A stretch of DNA of 64,000 nt from JAATFS01 sp037145635. GTDB taxonomy: Bacteria; Pseudomonadota; Gammaproteobacteria; Xanthomonadales; Xanthomonadaceae. The notes under the pieces are model-generated. The model saw only the letters and a program-made list of their open reading frames with translations. It had not been told where the DNA came from and did not search any database. The DNA lies in NCBI GenBank assembly GCA_037145635.1, contig JBBCXB010000004.1:416532-480531 (forward strand), given 5' to 3'. Below, piece by piece: positions 26,805 to 35,284 of the stretch. The position numbers and the translations under genes were made by a program. Position 1 is the stretch's first letter. Each line of letters begins with the position of its first letter.

Positions 26805-27166
26805 GGCAGTTACCGTGCAGGAAGAGATGCGCCCAGCCTACTCCCAAATAGGAAAAAATGGGGATTTTGGGATTTTTTGAACCGGGGCGTTGTTTTGGGG
26901 CACCGTGAGCTGCTCGGACCTATCAACACTGGTCGAGGCTAGAATTCAGTAATTTACATAATATACATTATGCGAAATGATGGGTGGGCATTTCTGGCCC
27001 GGGTCCGCTGGTTGTGGCTCTGGCTCACCTCTTGCCTGCCGTCCCGCTCTCCTTCGGATACGAAAATCGCCGCATGAGCTTCGACACCTACGACCACAGT
27101 GGTCCGTTCGACTCGGGGGCCTAGGCGGACCCGGCTCGGGTGAAGCGTATCCGTAGGGGCAAGTCC
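26805..27166. other. AT-rich upstream region of the toxin-antitoxin pair
   Basis: About 360 bases without a convincing gene. The part 26845-26990 is far more A/T-rich than its surroundings, with T- and A-runs and a TATA-rich segment. The remainder (26990-27166) has a short Met-initiated frame of 16 codons at 27074 whose reality I cannot judge. This is probably the left edge of an acquired islet. Confidence 0.5.
26957..26972. promoter_or_regulatory. AT-rich palindrome CATAATATACATTATG
   Basis: Six-base arms CATAAT/ATTATG around a near-symmetric centre. On the minus strand it also offers -10-like TATAAT-related hexamers, so it may be a promoter/operator for the antitoxin-toxin operon. This is inferred from symmetry and position only. 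Confidence 0.4.
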
Positions 27167-27625
27167 CTACACCCGACAGCCGCGCATGCGCATCAGTAAC
27201 CTGCGCACCCTCGAAGGATGCCATTTAACAAGATGACGTGATCCAACTGCATCATCTACATAGATTTGATCTTGAAACCACTCAGATCTAGTCTGCTTCT
27301 TCCAAAGAAAATCGCCTCTTACTATCGTAGTCTCAATCGCCTCTCCAACTTCAAGTCTTACGGACTGATCATTCGCTCCAAATGATCTGAACATCATCGG
27401 ATGGCTGTTCTCTTTTCGCGACAAATGGGTAATTGTTATTGGGTGCTTTCCGCAGTTCGATACGGTTACTTGAACATAGTGTTCGTCAGGAACAGGCGAA
27501 AAAATCACGCATCGTGCAGAGACGATATGCCGATCGCGACGAAGGTTAGCGATAGAGATGCAAAGAGATACGAACGAAATTAATAATGCAATGTTTGAGG
27601 CGGAAAGCACTCCGTTCGTTTTCAT
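27167..27625 (-). CDS. Small membrane-anchored protein of unknown function
   Basis: 152 residues with one N-terminal membrane segment (about residues 9-28, SNIALLISFVSLCISIANL) followed by a soluble, mainly beta-looking domain (YVQVTVSNCGKHPITITHLS) and a basic tail. GGGGA lies about nine bases before the ATG. The DNA is clearly more A/T-rich than the flanks and uses rarer codons for this genome, which suggests horizontal transfer. I do not recognise the family. It is the first of several small leftward genes in the islet 26.9-28.5 kb. Confidence 0.65.
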   Translation of the reverse strand: MKTNGVLSASNIALLISFVSLCISIANLRRDRHIVSARCVIFSPVPDEHYVQVTVSNCGKHPITITHLSRKENSHPMMFRSFGANDQSVRLEVGEAIETTIVRGDFLWKKQTRSEWFQDQIYVDDAVGSRHLVKWHPSRVRRLLMRMRGCRV

Positions 27626-27661
27626 AAAGCTAAATCCCCGATAGGGATGCCTAAAAAGCTA

Positions 27662-28078
27662 TCAATGTTCTCGACAATGCTGCCAACCGCCGGATGGCGA
27701 TGATAGCTGCTCCCAACCATTGGGTAGCTTTCGCATTGCTTGGCCGTTGACACAAGCAATGCCGGAAGATTTCGCTTGGGATGTGCCAAGCGCAGGCAGA
27801 GCGACAACATCTGCCGATGGACCAGGCCGACCAGCGCGGCGGGCTTCGCCCTGCAGCATCGTGGCTTCAAATCCCTCGCAAAGCTTGACCATCATCGGAT
27901 TGGGGTGCGCCCTGTAGAGCTGACACTCATAAGGCGTAACGCTCTTCGCCATAGAGTTGTCGGCGGCTGGAGGCGTGGACGTGATACGCCTTACCCCTGC
28001 CCCTCTGGCGGTCTGAGTCTGAGCCATACCGGGCCCAACGATAAACACAAGCAACAAAAGACACCAACGCGCGTCCAT
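27662..28078 (-). CDS. Small secreted protein of unknown function
   Basis: 138 residues with a clear signal peptide (MDARWCLLLLVFIVGPGMAQ). The mature part has four cysteines (ECQLY, KLCEGF, IACVNG, QHCREH), suggesting two periplasmic disulfides, and an end motif CVNGQAMRKLPNGWEQL. GGAAGGGGGG is an excellent ribosome-binding site. It sits between two small leftward genes. The family is not recognised, although a CxNGxAMRxLxNGW end occurs, from memory, in hypothetical proteins of Xanthomonadaceae. Confidence 0.65.
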   Translation of the reverse strand: MDARWCLLLLVFIVGPGMAQTQTARGAGVRRITSTPPAADNSMAKSVTPYECQLYRAHPNPMMVKLCEGFEATMLQGEARRAGRPGPSADVVALPALGTSQAKSSGIACVNGQAMRKLPNGWEQLSSPSGGWQHCREH

Positions 28079-28105
28079 GAGCCCCCCCTTCCATAGAGGA
28101 TTGCA

Positions 28106-28294
28106 TCATAGCGCGACCAGAAGAGCCAGGGCAGCGAGGTGCCCCACAGTCGTTATCACCAGTGCTCGAAAACTAAAGGCGGCAGATGCCCGAAATCTGA
28201 CCATAATTCGTGTCCAGAACTCGCAGGCCTTAGCTTGACCTTCGGAGCAGTATCCGCGATCTGATTGAAAGTAAAGGATATTTTTGCGGGACAC
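28106..28294 (-). CDS. Possible very small membrane protein
   Basis: A 62-codon frame just upstream of the secreted protein gene, ending in a hydrophobic segment (FRALVITTVGHLAALALLVAL). An internal ATG would give a 31-residue peptide carrying that helix. There is no good ribosome-binding site and the family is unknown; it may be a chance frame in the A/T-richer islet. Confidence 0.25.
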   Translation of the reverse strand: MSRKNILYFQSDRGYCSEGQAKACEFWTRIMVRFRASAAFSFRALVITTVGHLAALALLVAL

Positions 28295-28323
28295 TAATTG
28301 AGGTCGCCGACACTGGATCCCGG

Positions 28324-28452
28324 CTAGAAGCTCACCGCAGGCTTGCCATCGCTGCCCACTTCAAACTGCCCCAAGGACTCAAGAACTTCGGCTAATCGCT
28401 TCATGCGAGATGCGTGCGCAAGCGTCGTCTCCCCGACGTCTTGCGCACGCAT
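28324..28452 (-). pseudogene. Short frame, possible remnant of an ankyrin-like protein
   Basis: A 42-codon leftward frame reading MRAQDVGETTLAHASRM... and ending in ...GSDGKPAVSF. The start resembles the 'G-T-L-A' beginning of an ankyrin repeat helix pair, but one partial repeat is weak evidence. It could be a small gene, the 3' end of a decayed gene, or chance. Confidence 0.2.
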
Positions 28453-28473
28453 GGTTCCCTCAAGACTAGCGCG

Positions 28474-29034
28474 TTACTTGCCCTGCTCGCTGCCGAACTT
28501 CGCGCTCAGTGCGCCCTTGAACGGCGTCGGGTTGCTGGTGACGAGGCAGTTGTAGCCCTTGTCGCTGTTGAGTACCAGCACGGACGAGTTGGCCGCCTTG
28601 AAATCGAGTCCGATGGAGAACAGCACGTAGGTGTTGGGCAGCGCCGCGGGCCGGAACGCGCCGAACGCGTACTGCCCGGCGATGCCTAACGGCGCCAGGG
28701 GCACGGTGATCGACAGCGGTTGCGTCGCCTTGGGCGAGGGCAGCGAGGACGACGCGGTCATTTTCAGCGACTGCGCATCGATGGAATAACGGGTGGTCAC
28801 CACGGTGTCGAGATACCTGGAGCCCGGCGCGGAGACCTGCGCCCGGCAGGCCGCGACATCCTCGGGTTTCTGATCCTGCCCGCCGCCGGGCAAGGTGGCG
28901 AACACCTGGGTCAGCTTGATTTCCTTGGTGCCGGTGACCGGAGCGGCCACCGCGCCGGCAGCGCATGTGGCAAGAACCAGCGCCGAGACGGCGAGCGTCA
29001 GCGTCCTGCAGGAACAGCGGTTATCGATTCTCAT
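28474..29034 (-). CDS. Secreted protein of unknown function
   Basis: 186 residues starting MRIDNRC with a signal peptide (TLTLAVSALVLATCAAGAVAA). The mature part (TGTKEIKLTQVFATLPGGG..., then LDTVVTTRYSIDAQSLKMTASSSLPS) looks all-beta, with a C-terminal YNCLVTSNPTPFKGALSAKFG. Two cysteines could form a disulfide. The inner ATG is preferred to the frame's first Met because it starts at the signal peptide and has AGGA about 11 bases upstream. The base composition is back to genome-typical, so it may predate the islet. Family not recognised. Confidence 0.65.
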   Translation of the reverse strand: MRIDNRCSCRTLTLAVSALVLATCAAGAVAAPVTGTKEIKLTQVFATLPGGGQDQKPEDVAACRAQVSAPGSRYLDTVVTTRYSIDAQSLKMTASSSLPSPKATQPLSITVPLAPLGIAGQYAFGAFRPAALPNTYVLFSIGLDFKAANSSVLVLNSDKGYNCLVTSNPTPFKGALSAKFGSEQGK

Positions 29035-29488
29035 CGTGGCGATATCCTGTGCGTGATGATTGAGTTCATGGTCGGCGGTCTCGCATCCTTCGAGAGCACA
29101 TGGATACCGAGATGGCGACTGTGGGACAACGGGCATTCGGGTACGAGCGACAAACGGCCAGATCGACCTGCGCAACGACGTTTGGACCCGCAGGCGGAAG
29201 AATCGGCACCGGTCTGAAGTGGGTTCGAAGGCCGGCGGAAGGGGCGCCTTCTTGGATGAGATAGTGGCCGCGGTGGCCGCTCCGATATTGTGGTGCGGCT
29301 AACAGATCGCCAATGTCCGTCGAGGACATGCGTAGTCCTAGGCGCCGCCCCGCCCCGGCTGCCGGATATTCGTCGTCGGGCTACCGGTTGCTGTGGGCAC
29401 GGGCTGGTACGCCGCTCCGTGCATAACGCCTTTGTGGCGGCACGCCCTGCGCCCGCCTGTATCAAAGCCCCCTATGGGCCCTGCCCTT
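29035..29488. other. Gap without a recognised gene
   Basis: About 450 bases. Open frames exist in several phases but none has a credible start or protein character. It contains the inverted repeats ATGTCC-gtcga-GGACAT (29313-29329) and GAAGG-ggcg-CCTTC near 29240, which may be regulatory or chance. Confidence 0.4.
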
Positions 29489-29701
29489 CTATGCTCCCGG
29501 GTCGGCCGGCCCCAGGTTGTTCGCCACCAGCAGGTCGTCGATGCGCTTGGCCACCAGGACTGCATCCTCCTGCGAGGCGTCGGCGGCGATCGCGTCGGCA
29601 CGCTCCTGGAACACGGGCCAGAAGTTGTCGGGATGGTCGCGGCGCAGCTGCGGCAGGTCGCGGGCGAGCTGGTCAAGGCGGGTGTCGAGATCGGGGTTCA
29701 T
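29489..29701 (-). CDS. Small acidic cytoplasmic protein of unknown function
   Basis: 70 residues beginning MNPDLDTRLDQLARDLPQL, entirely helical-looking, no membrane segment. AAGGAG eight bases before the ATG is an ideal ribosome-binding site and fixes the start inside a longer open frame. It is divergent from the moeB-like gene. I do not recognise it, but codon use and the ribosome-binding site say it is a real gene. Confidence 0.6.
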   Translation of the reverse strand: MNPDLDTRLDQLARDLPQLRRDHPDNFWPVFQERADAIAADASQEDAVLVAKRIDDLLVANNLGPADPGA

Positions 29702-29904
29702 GCGGGGGGACTCCTTGGGATTGCCGGGCTCTACGCTAAGCGCCCAGGGGTGACGCCGACGGCAAGGCGCCGCGCTGGGGCGTCCGTTCCGCAAGCGCCG
29801 CGAGGTCGCGCGAGGGTGCCCTGCCCGTGCGTCGTGCCGAGGCAAGCCGCGTGGCCGGTGGCTCCGCGCTTCAACGGCGCCCGTTTTGGCCGGACAATGG
29901 CGGC

Positions 29905-31047
29905 ATGGCTATCCACGACATCACGCCGGACGAGGCACGGCAACGCATCGCCCGCGGCGCCGTGTTCATCGATGTGCGCGCCGAGCACGAGCGTGCCGCC
30001 GGCCAGGCCGAAGGCGCGCGCGGGATCGAACAGGCGACCCTGCTGGCCGATCCCGCCACGGCGCTTCCCGACGCCGGCGCGGAGATCCTGCTGATCTGCC
30101 AGACCGGCAAGCGCTCGGCCGACACCGCGGCCGCCCTCGCCGGCCTCGGCTATGCCCGGGTCGGCTCGGTGGCCGGTGGCACCACGCGCTGGGCGCGGGA
30201 AGGCCTGCCCGTGGTGATGCCGGCGCTGCCCGCCGAACGCCAGGATTTCCTGGAGCGCTATTCGCGCCATCTGCGTCTGCCGCAGGTCGGCGAACAGGGC
30301 CAGCAGCGGCTCGCCGCCGCGCGCGTGCTGGTGGTCGGCGCCGGCGGGCTGGGGTCGCCGGCGGCGTTCTACCTCGCGGCTGCGGGCGTGGGCACGCTGC
30401 GGATCGCCGACGACGACGTGGTCGAGCGCAGCAACCTGCAGCGCCAGGTCCTGCATGTCGATGCCGAGGTCGGCACGCCGAAGGTGCACTCGGCGGCGCG
30501 GCGCATGACCGCGCTCAATCCGGGCGTGCGGGTGGAGGCGATCGCCGAGCGCGTGACCGTGGACAACGTCGAGCGCCTGCTGGTGGGCGTGGACGCGGTC
30601 GTCGACGGCGCCGACAACTTCCCGGCGCGCTACCTGCTCAACGATGCCTGCGTGAAGCTCGGCAAGCCGCTGGTCTACGGCGCCGTGCAGCAGTTCGAGG
30701 GCCAGGTCAGCGTGTTCGATGCCGGCCGGTGGCGCGGCCATGCGCCCTGCTACCGCTGCCTGTTCCCGGAGCCGCCGCCCCCGGAGTTTGCGCCAAACTG
30801 CGCCGAGGCGGGGGTGCTCGGGGTGCTGCCCGGGGTGATCGGCTTGCTGCAGGCAACCGAGGTCCTCAAGCTGCTGCTGGGGATCGGCGAGCCCCTGGTC
30901 GGGCGCCTGCTGGGATTCGATGCGCTGTCGATGCGCTTCCGCGAGCTGCGCCTGCCCCCGGATCCCGCCTGCCCGGTCTGCGCGGCGGGCGTGCCCTTCC
31001 CCGGGTACATCGACTATCCGGCGTTCTGCGCCGCGCCGCTGGCCTGA
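29905..31047 (+). CDS. moeB: MoeB/ThiF-type adenylyltransferase with N-terminal rhodanese domain
   Basis: 380 residues. Residues 1-100 are a rhodanese domain with the active loop CQTGKRS (C65). The E1-like adenylation domain follows: GAGGLGSP (145-152), DDDVVERSNLQRQ (169-181), and the four zinc cysteines C282/C285 (CYRC) and C356/C359 (CPVC). C299 (PNCAEAGVLG) is the candidate thioester cysteine. Such proteins adenylate the C-terminal glycine of MoaD or ThiS, and the rhodanese can supply sulfur. In MOCS3-type fusions the rhodanese is C-terminal; here it is N-terminal. The ATG at 29905 begins the rhodanese fold. It is convergent with moeA, which fits molybdenum-cofactor synthesis. Confidence 0.88.
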   Translation: MAIHDITPDEARQRIARGAVFIDVRAEHERAAGQAEGARGIEQATLLADPATALPDAGAEILLICQTGKRSADTAAALAGLGYARVGSVAGGTTRWAREGLPVVMPALPAERQDFLERYSRHLRLPQVGEQGQQRLAAARVLVVGAGGLGSPAAFYLAAAGVGTLRIADDDVVERSNLQRQVLHVDAEVGTPKVHSAARRMTALNPGVRVEAIAERVTVDNVERLLVGVDAVVDGADNFPARYLLNDACVKLGKPLVYGAVQQFEGQVSVFDAGRWRGHAPCYRCLFPEPPPPEFAPNCAEAGVLGVLPGVIGLLQATEVLKLLLGIGEPLVGRLLGFDALSMRFRELRLPPDPACPVCAAGVPFPGYIDYPAFCAAPLA

Positions 31048-31264
31048 CGCAGCGGGAGCCGGCTCCCCGATCCTGGCGGCCAGACGGTCCTCCGTGTTGG
31101 CCTGCGGAAGCGTTCGCGTCTCCGTGTCCTGGCCGCCGGGCCGCGCTTGCCGTGATCCGGGAAGCATGATCGCTACTGCGTCGTGCAATCACGCACCCGA
31201 TGACGGGCGGCACCCCGAACCATTGGCAGCGGCTGCACAGCCTCGCAGGTGCCGGTCCGCCCGT

Positions 31265-32482
31265 CTACGCCATCGCGTACGGCACCACCGCCAGCACCTC
31301 GCCGGCCTCGAAGCGACGGCTGCCTTCGGGCAACACGATCAACGCGTTGCTGTCGGCGGCGCCGCACAGCAGGTGCGAGGCGTCGGCCGGGTTGGGCACG
31401 ACGGTCAGGCGGCCGTCGTCGCCGCAGGCCAGGCGGCCACGCAGGAATTCCAGCCGCTCGTGGCGCTTGTGCCAGGCCTCGCCCAGCACCGCGGTCCAGG
31501 CGGTGCGCGGCTCCACCCTGCCCTGCAGGCCGTCGAGCAGCGGCTGGCCGAAGGCGATCAACGTCGCCAGCACCGACACCGGATTGCCGGGCAGGCCCAG
31601 CACCAGGCAGCGCCCGATCTGGCCGAGGATCACCGGCATGCCGGGGCGCATGCGCACCCTCCAGAAATGGATATCGCCGAGTTCGCGGATCAGTCCGGGC
31701 AGATGGTCCTTCTCGCCGGCGGAGACGCCGCCGCAGGTGATCACCACGTCGAACGCGGCGGCCGCGTCCTCGAGCACGGTGCGGATGCGCGCCGGATCGT
31801 CGGGCAGCGTGGGCCAGGCGGTGGGGGTGTAGCCCATCGCGCGCAGCTGGGCGAGCAGCATGTCGCGGTTGCCGTTGTAGACCTGTCCGGGTCCGAGCGG
31901 GAGACCCGGCTCGACCAGCTCGTCGCCGGTGGTCAGCACCGCCACCGTCGGGCGTGCCGCCACGGCCACCTGCGACACGCCCAGCGCCGCGGTCAATCCG
32001 ATGCGCGCGGGGGTCATCACCTGGCCGGCGCGGACCACGGTCTGGCCGGCCTCGACGTCGCTGCCCGCCCGGCGCACGAACGTGCCGGACGCAGGCGCCG
32101 TCGCGAAGCGCACCTGGCCATCGGCCTCGACGGCGTCTTCCCTGGGCACCACGGTATCGGCACCCTGCGGCAGCGGCGCGCCGGTGGTGACGCGGACGCA
32201 CTGGCCGGCGGCCAGCTGCCCGTCCCAGGCCTGTCCGGCGAACTGCTCGGCGACGAGCCGCAGCGGCGCCGCTCCCAGGTCGGCGCAGCGCACGGCGAAG
32301 CCGTCCATCGCGCTGTTGTCGAAGGCCGGCAGCGCGATCGGTGCGACCACGTCCTCGGCGGCGATGCGGCCGTCCAGCCGCGCGGTGGCGAGGCGCTCGA
32401 GCGGCAGGCGGTGGTGATGCGCGACGGACTGGAGGATCTCCAGGGCCTGCGCGTAGGCGATGCGGGTGGGATGGTCGGTCAT
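31265..32482 (-). CDS. moeA: Molybdopterin molybdenumtransferase MoeA
   Basis: 405 residues, the normal MoeA length. It shows PAFDNSAMDGFAVR near residue 55, the domain-2 beta segments, then the molybdopterin-binding domain with VLTTGDELVEPG and CGGVSAGEKDHL, and GLPGNPVS before the C-terminal barrel. MoeA inserts molybdate into adenylylated molybdopterin in the cytoplasm. The start has only a weak ribosome-binding site. It lies 34 bases upstream of der's stop side, reading leftward after der, and faces the MoeB gene, so the two cofactor genes form a small convergent group. Confidence 0.95.
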   Translation of the reverse strand: MTDHPTRIAYAQALEILQSVAHHHRLPLERLATARLDGRIAAEDVVAPIALPAFDNSAMDGFAVRCADLGAAPLRLVAEQFAGQAWDGQLAAGQCVRVTTGAPLPQGADTVVPREDAVEADGQVRFATAPASGTFVRRAGSDVEAGQTVVRAGQVMTPARIGLTAALGVSQVAVAARPTVAVLTTGDELVEPGLPLGPGQVYNGNRDMLLAQLRAMGYTPTAWPTLPDDPARIRTVLEDAAAAFDVVITCGGVSAGEKDHLPGLIRELGDIHFWRVRMRPGMPVILGQIGRCLVLGLPGNPVSVLATLIAFGQPLLDGLQGRVEPRTAWTAVLGEAWHKRHERLEFLRGRLACGDDGRLTVVPNPADASHLLCGAADSNALIVLPEGSRRFEAGEVLAVVPYAMA

Positions 32483-32516
32483 GGCGCGCAGGATACCCGT
32501 GCGCGCCCCGGGCGGA

Positions 32517-33914
32517 CTACTTGCCCTTGACGTGCCGCATCAGGCGGCGCTTGCGCGCGATCTGGCGGTCGCTGAGCGGGTTCTTCTTGCCCTCGTAGGG
32601 GTTGGCCCCCTCGCGGAACAGGAAGCGCACCGGCGTACCCACCAGCTTGAAGCGCTTGCGGAAGAAGTTCTCCAGGTAGCGCTTGTACGATTCCGGCAGC
32701 ACCTTCAGGCGGGTGCCGTGCACGATGAAGGTCGGCGGGTTGGCGCCGCCCGGATGCACGTAGCGCAGCTTGGACACGTGCCCGCGGATGCTCGGCGGCG
32801 GGTTGGTCGTGTAGGCGATTTCCAGTGCCTGGTTGACCTCGCTGGTGCTGAACTCGTGCGTGGCCGAGGCGTGCGCGCGATGGATCGCCTGGAACAGCTC
32901 GCGCATACCGGAACCGTGCTTGGCGGAAATGCGCACCGCCTCCGCCCAGCTGACGAAGCCCAGCTTGCGCGACAGCAGATCCTCAGCCTGCGCCCGCTGG
33001 TAGTCGTTCTGGCCGTCCCATTTGTTGATCGCCACGACCAGGGCGCGGCCCGCGTCGAGGATCGCGCCGAGCACGGTGGCGTCCTGGTCGGTGACGCCTT
33101 CGCCGGCGTCCAGCATCAGTACCGCCACCTGGCACTGCTCGATCGCCTGCAGGGTCTTGAAGGCGCTGAACTTCTCCACCGCCTCCTCGACGCGGCCGCG
33201 ACGGCGCAGGCCGGCAGTGTCGATCAGGCGGTACTGGCGGCCGTCGCGGTCCAGGTCCACCGCGATCGAGTCGCGGGTGGTGCCCGGCACCTCGGAAGCG
33301 ATCATCCGCTCCTCGCCGAGCAGGCGGTTCACCAGGGTCGACTTGCCCACGTTCGGGCGCCCGACGAAGGCGATCCGCACGCGGCTGGGATCGGTGTCCA
33401 GCAGCTCGCCGGAACCTTCCTCCGGCAGGCGCGCCTGCACTTCCTCGATCAGCTCGTCCAGGCCCTGGCGGTGCGCGGCCGACAGGCACAGCACATCGGA
33501 GAACCCGTAGCGGGCGAAGTCCGAACGCACCGACTCCTCGTCGGTGCCGTCGATCTTGTTGATGACCAGCAGCGTGGGCCGCGACAGCTTGCGCAGCCAG
33601 GCCAGGATCTCGTCGTCGAGCGCCGAGGCGCCCTCGCGGCCGTCGACCACGAACAGCACGATGTCGGCCTCGCCGGCGGCGGCACGCGCCTGGCGGGCGG
33701 TGGCGCCGGCCAGGCCTTCCTCGTCACCGGCGATGCCGCCGGTGTCGACCACGATGAAGGGGCTGTTCTCGTCGAGGCGGCAGACGCCGTAGTTGCGGTC
33801 GCGGGTCACGCCGGGCTGGTCATGGACCAGCGCGTCGCGGGTGCGCGTCAGCGCATTGAAGATGGTGGACTTGCCGACATTAGGCCGTCCGACCAGGGCG
33901 ACCAGGGGGAGCAT
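32517..33914 (-). CDS. der: Ribosome-assembly GTPase Der (EngA)
   Basis: 465 residues with the family's two tandem GTPase domains: GRPNVGKSTIFNAL near residue 9 with DTGG switch II and NKID, and a second GRPNVGKSTLVNRLL near 186 with DTAG and NKWD. A C-terminal KH-like domain ends in a basic tail (RKRRLMRHVKGK). Der is an essential factor of 50S subunit maturation. It lies 12 bases downstream of bamB, as in many gammaproteobacteria. Confidence 0.97.
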   Translation of the reverse strand: MLPLVALVGRPNVGKSTIFNALTRTRDALVHDQPGVTRDRNYGVCRLDENSPFIVVDTGGIAGDEEGLAGATARQARAAAGEADIVLFVVDGREGASALDDEILAWLRKLSRPTLLVINKIDGTDEESVRSDFARYGFSDVLCLSAAHRQGLDELIEEVQARLPEEGSGELLDTDPSRVRIAFVGRPNVGKSTLVNRLLGEERMIASEVPGTTRDSIAVDLDRDGRQYRLIDTAGLRRRGRVEEAVEKFSAFKTLQAIEQCQVAVLMLDAGEGVTDQDATVLGAILDAGRALVVAINKWDGQNDYQRAQAEDLLSRKLGFVSWAEAVRISAKHGSGMRELFQAIHRAHASATHEFSTSEVNQALEIAYTTNPPPSIRGHVSKLRYVHPGGANPPTFIVHGTRLKVLPESYKRYLENFFRKRFKLVGTPVRFLFREGANPYEGKKNPLSDRQIARKRRLMRHVKGK

Positions 33915-33925
33915 CGCATTCGTCC

Positions 33926-35284
33926 TTATTGGGCCAGCCGGAAGGCCGTGAGATCACCGTCGGTGTTCTCCACCAGCAGTAATCCGTCGGCGACCACGGG
34001 CTGGGCCACCAGCGTGTCCCGGCCTGCGCGGGCCCGCGCCGCGAGGGCGCCGTCGGCCAGCTTGAGCCAGTGCAGGTAGCCCTTGTAGTCGCCGACCACG
34101 GCGTAGTCGCCCTGGATCGCGACACCAGTCAGCGAGCGCCGCGCCAGCGCGGCCTGCGACCACATGGCCGAGCCGGTGGCCTTGTCCAGTGCCCACACGC
34201 TGCCGGCGTTGTCGGCGACGACCACGTTGGCGGAGGACACGCCCACGCCGCCCGCGCCGCCATGGTCGCGCGTCCACAGCGGACGCCCGCTGGGGCCTTC
34301 GATCGCCAGGGTCTCGTTCTTGAAGCTGGTGGCATACAGCGTGGTGCCCTCGAGCACCGGTGCGCCGTCCACGTCGGCCATGCGCTCCAGCTCGGTGCGG
34401 CCTTCCGGCACGCCTACGGTCTGGTTCCACAGCGGGCGTCCGTCCTGCATCGACAGCGCGGTCAGGGTGCCGTCGTCGTTGCCGATGAACACCACGCCGG
34501 GGCCGGCGACCACGGGCGCATTGCCGCGCACCGACAGGGTCGGGCCTTCCTGCTCGTGGAACCAGCGACGCTCGCCGGTGGCGGCGTCGAAGGCGCTGGT
34601 ACGGCCGTCGTTGCTGCGCACGAACACCAGGTTCTGCGAGATCGCCGGGGCCGAGATGACCTCGTTCGGGACCTTGGCGTGCCACTTCTCGGTGCCGTTG
34701 GCGGCATCGAGCGCGATCACCTCGCCGTTCAGGCCGCCGACGACCACCAGGCCCTCGCCCACGCCGGGACCGCCGGCGAAGCGCGACAGCGGCCGCTTCT
34801 TCTCGAGGCGCTTGCGCTCCTTGGCCTGCTGCTTCTCGTTGCGCAGGCGCTGCTTGTAGGCGGCGCGCTCGTCCTTGGACAGGTTGCGGCCGGACTCGGT
34901 CTCGACCTGGCTGGTGGGCTGGTCGACGACCTGCTTCAGCTGCGCCTTGCGTTCCTTCTTGGCGTCGTACTCCCAGACCTTCTTGCCGGTCTGCAGCTCG
35001 AGCGCGTAGATCGAGCCGGACGCCGCGGCCACGTAGACGCGGCCGTCGGCCACGACCGGGCGCTGGCGCACGCCGATGCGGTCCTCGCCCTTGCCCACGC
35101 CGGTGGACCAGACCTTCTCGACCTTGACCGAGGGCTGGAAGTCGACCAGCTCGGCAGGTTCCTGGGCCTTCTTGGCTTCCGCGTCCTTGCCGGCGAACCA
35201 GCCCTTGACGGTGCTGCAGCCTGCGAGCGTCATCCCCATCAGGGCGACCAGTGCGATACGTCTAAACATGACCACCTGCTTCAT
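33926..35284 (-). CDS. bamB: Outer-membrane assembly lipoprotein BamB
   Basis: 452 residues. A lipoprotein signal ends in the lipobox LAGC (C23), then a PQQ-type beta-propeller of repeated 'GxVxALDxxxG..W' blades. BamB helps BamA insert outer-membrane proteins. The protein is about 60 residues longer than the 392-residue Escherichia coli one because of a very charged insert at about residues 108-168, rich in Lys, Arg, Glu and Gln, which looks coiled-coil. The chosen ATG overlaps the stop of the preceding gene by one base and has CGGAG upstream; an ATG 15 bases later (MFRRIAL) is an equally good lipoprotein start. Confidence 0.92.
   Translation of the reverse strand: MKQVVMFRRIALVALMGMTLAGCSTVKGWFAGKDAEAKKAQEPAELVDFQPSVKVEKVWSTGVGKGEDRIGVRQRPVVADGRVYVAAASGSIYALELQTGKKVWEYDAKKERKAQLKQVVDQPTSQVETESGRNLSKDERAAYKQRLRNEKQQAKERKRLEKKRPLSRFAGGPGVGEGLVVVGGLNGEVIALDAANGTEKWHAKVPNEVISAPAISQNLVFVRSNDGRTSAFDAATGERRWFHEQEGPTLSVRGNAPVVAGPGVVFIGNDDGTLTALSMQDGRPLWNQTVGVPEGRTELERMADVDGAPVLEGTTLYATSFKNETLAIEGPSGRPLWTRDHGGAGGVGVSSANVVVADNAGSVWALDKATGSAMWSQAALARRSLTGVAIQGDYAVVGDYKGYLHWLKLADGALAARARAGRDTLVAQPVVADGLLLVENTDGDLTAFRLAQ

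Noticed and set aside
26946..27224. 92-codon minus-strand frame
   Set aside because: Pro/Arg/Cys-rich translation, no ribosome-binding site, and it overlaps the AT-rich palindrome and the end of a better gene.
31054..31067. GGGAGCCGGCTCCC as a terminator between moeB and moeA
   Set aside because: A perfect palindrome with no loop and no T-run; too weak to call.
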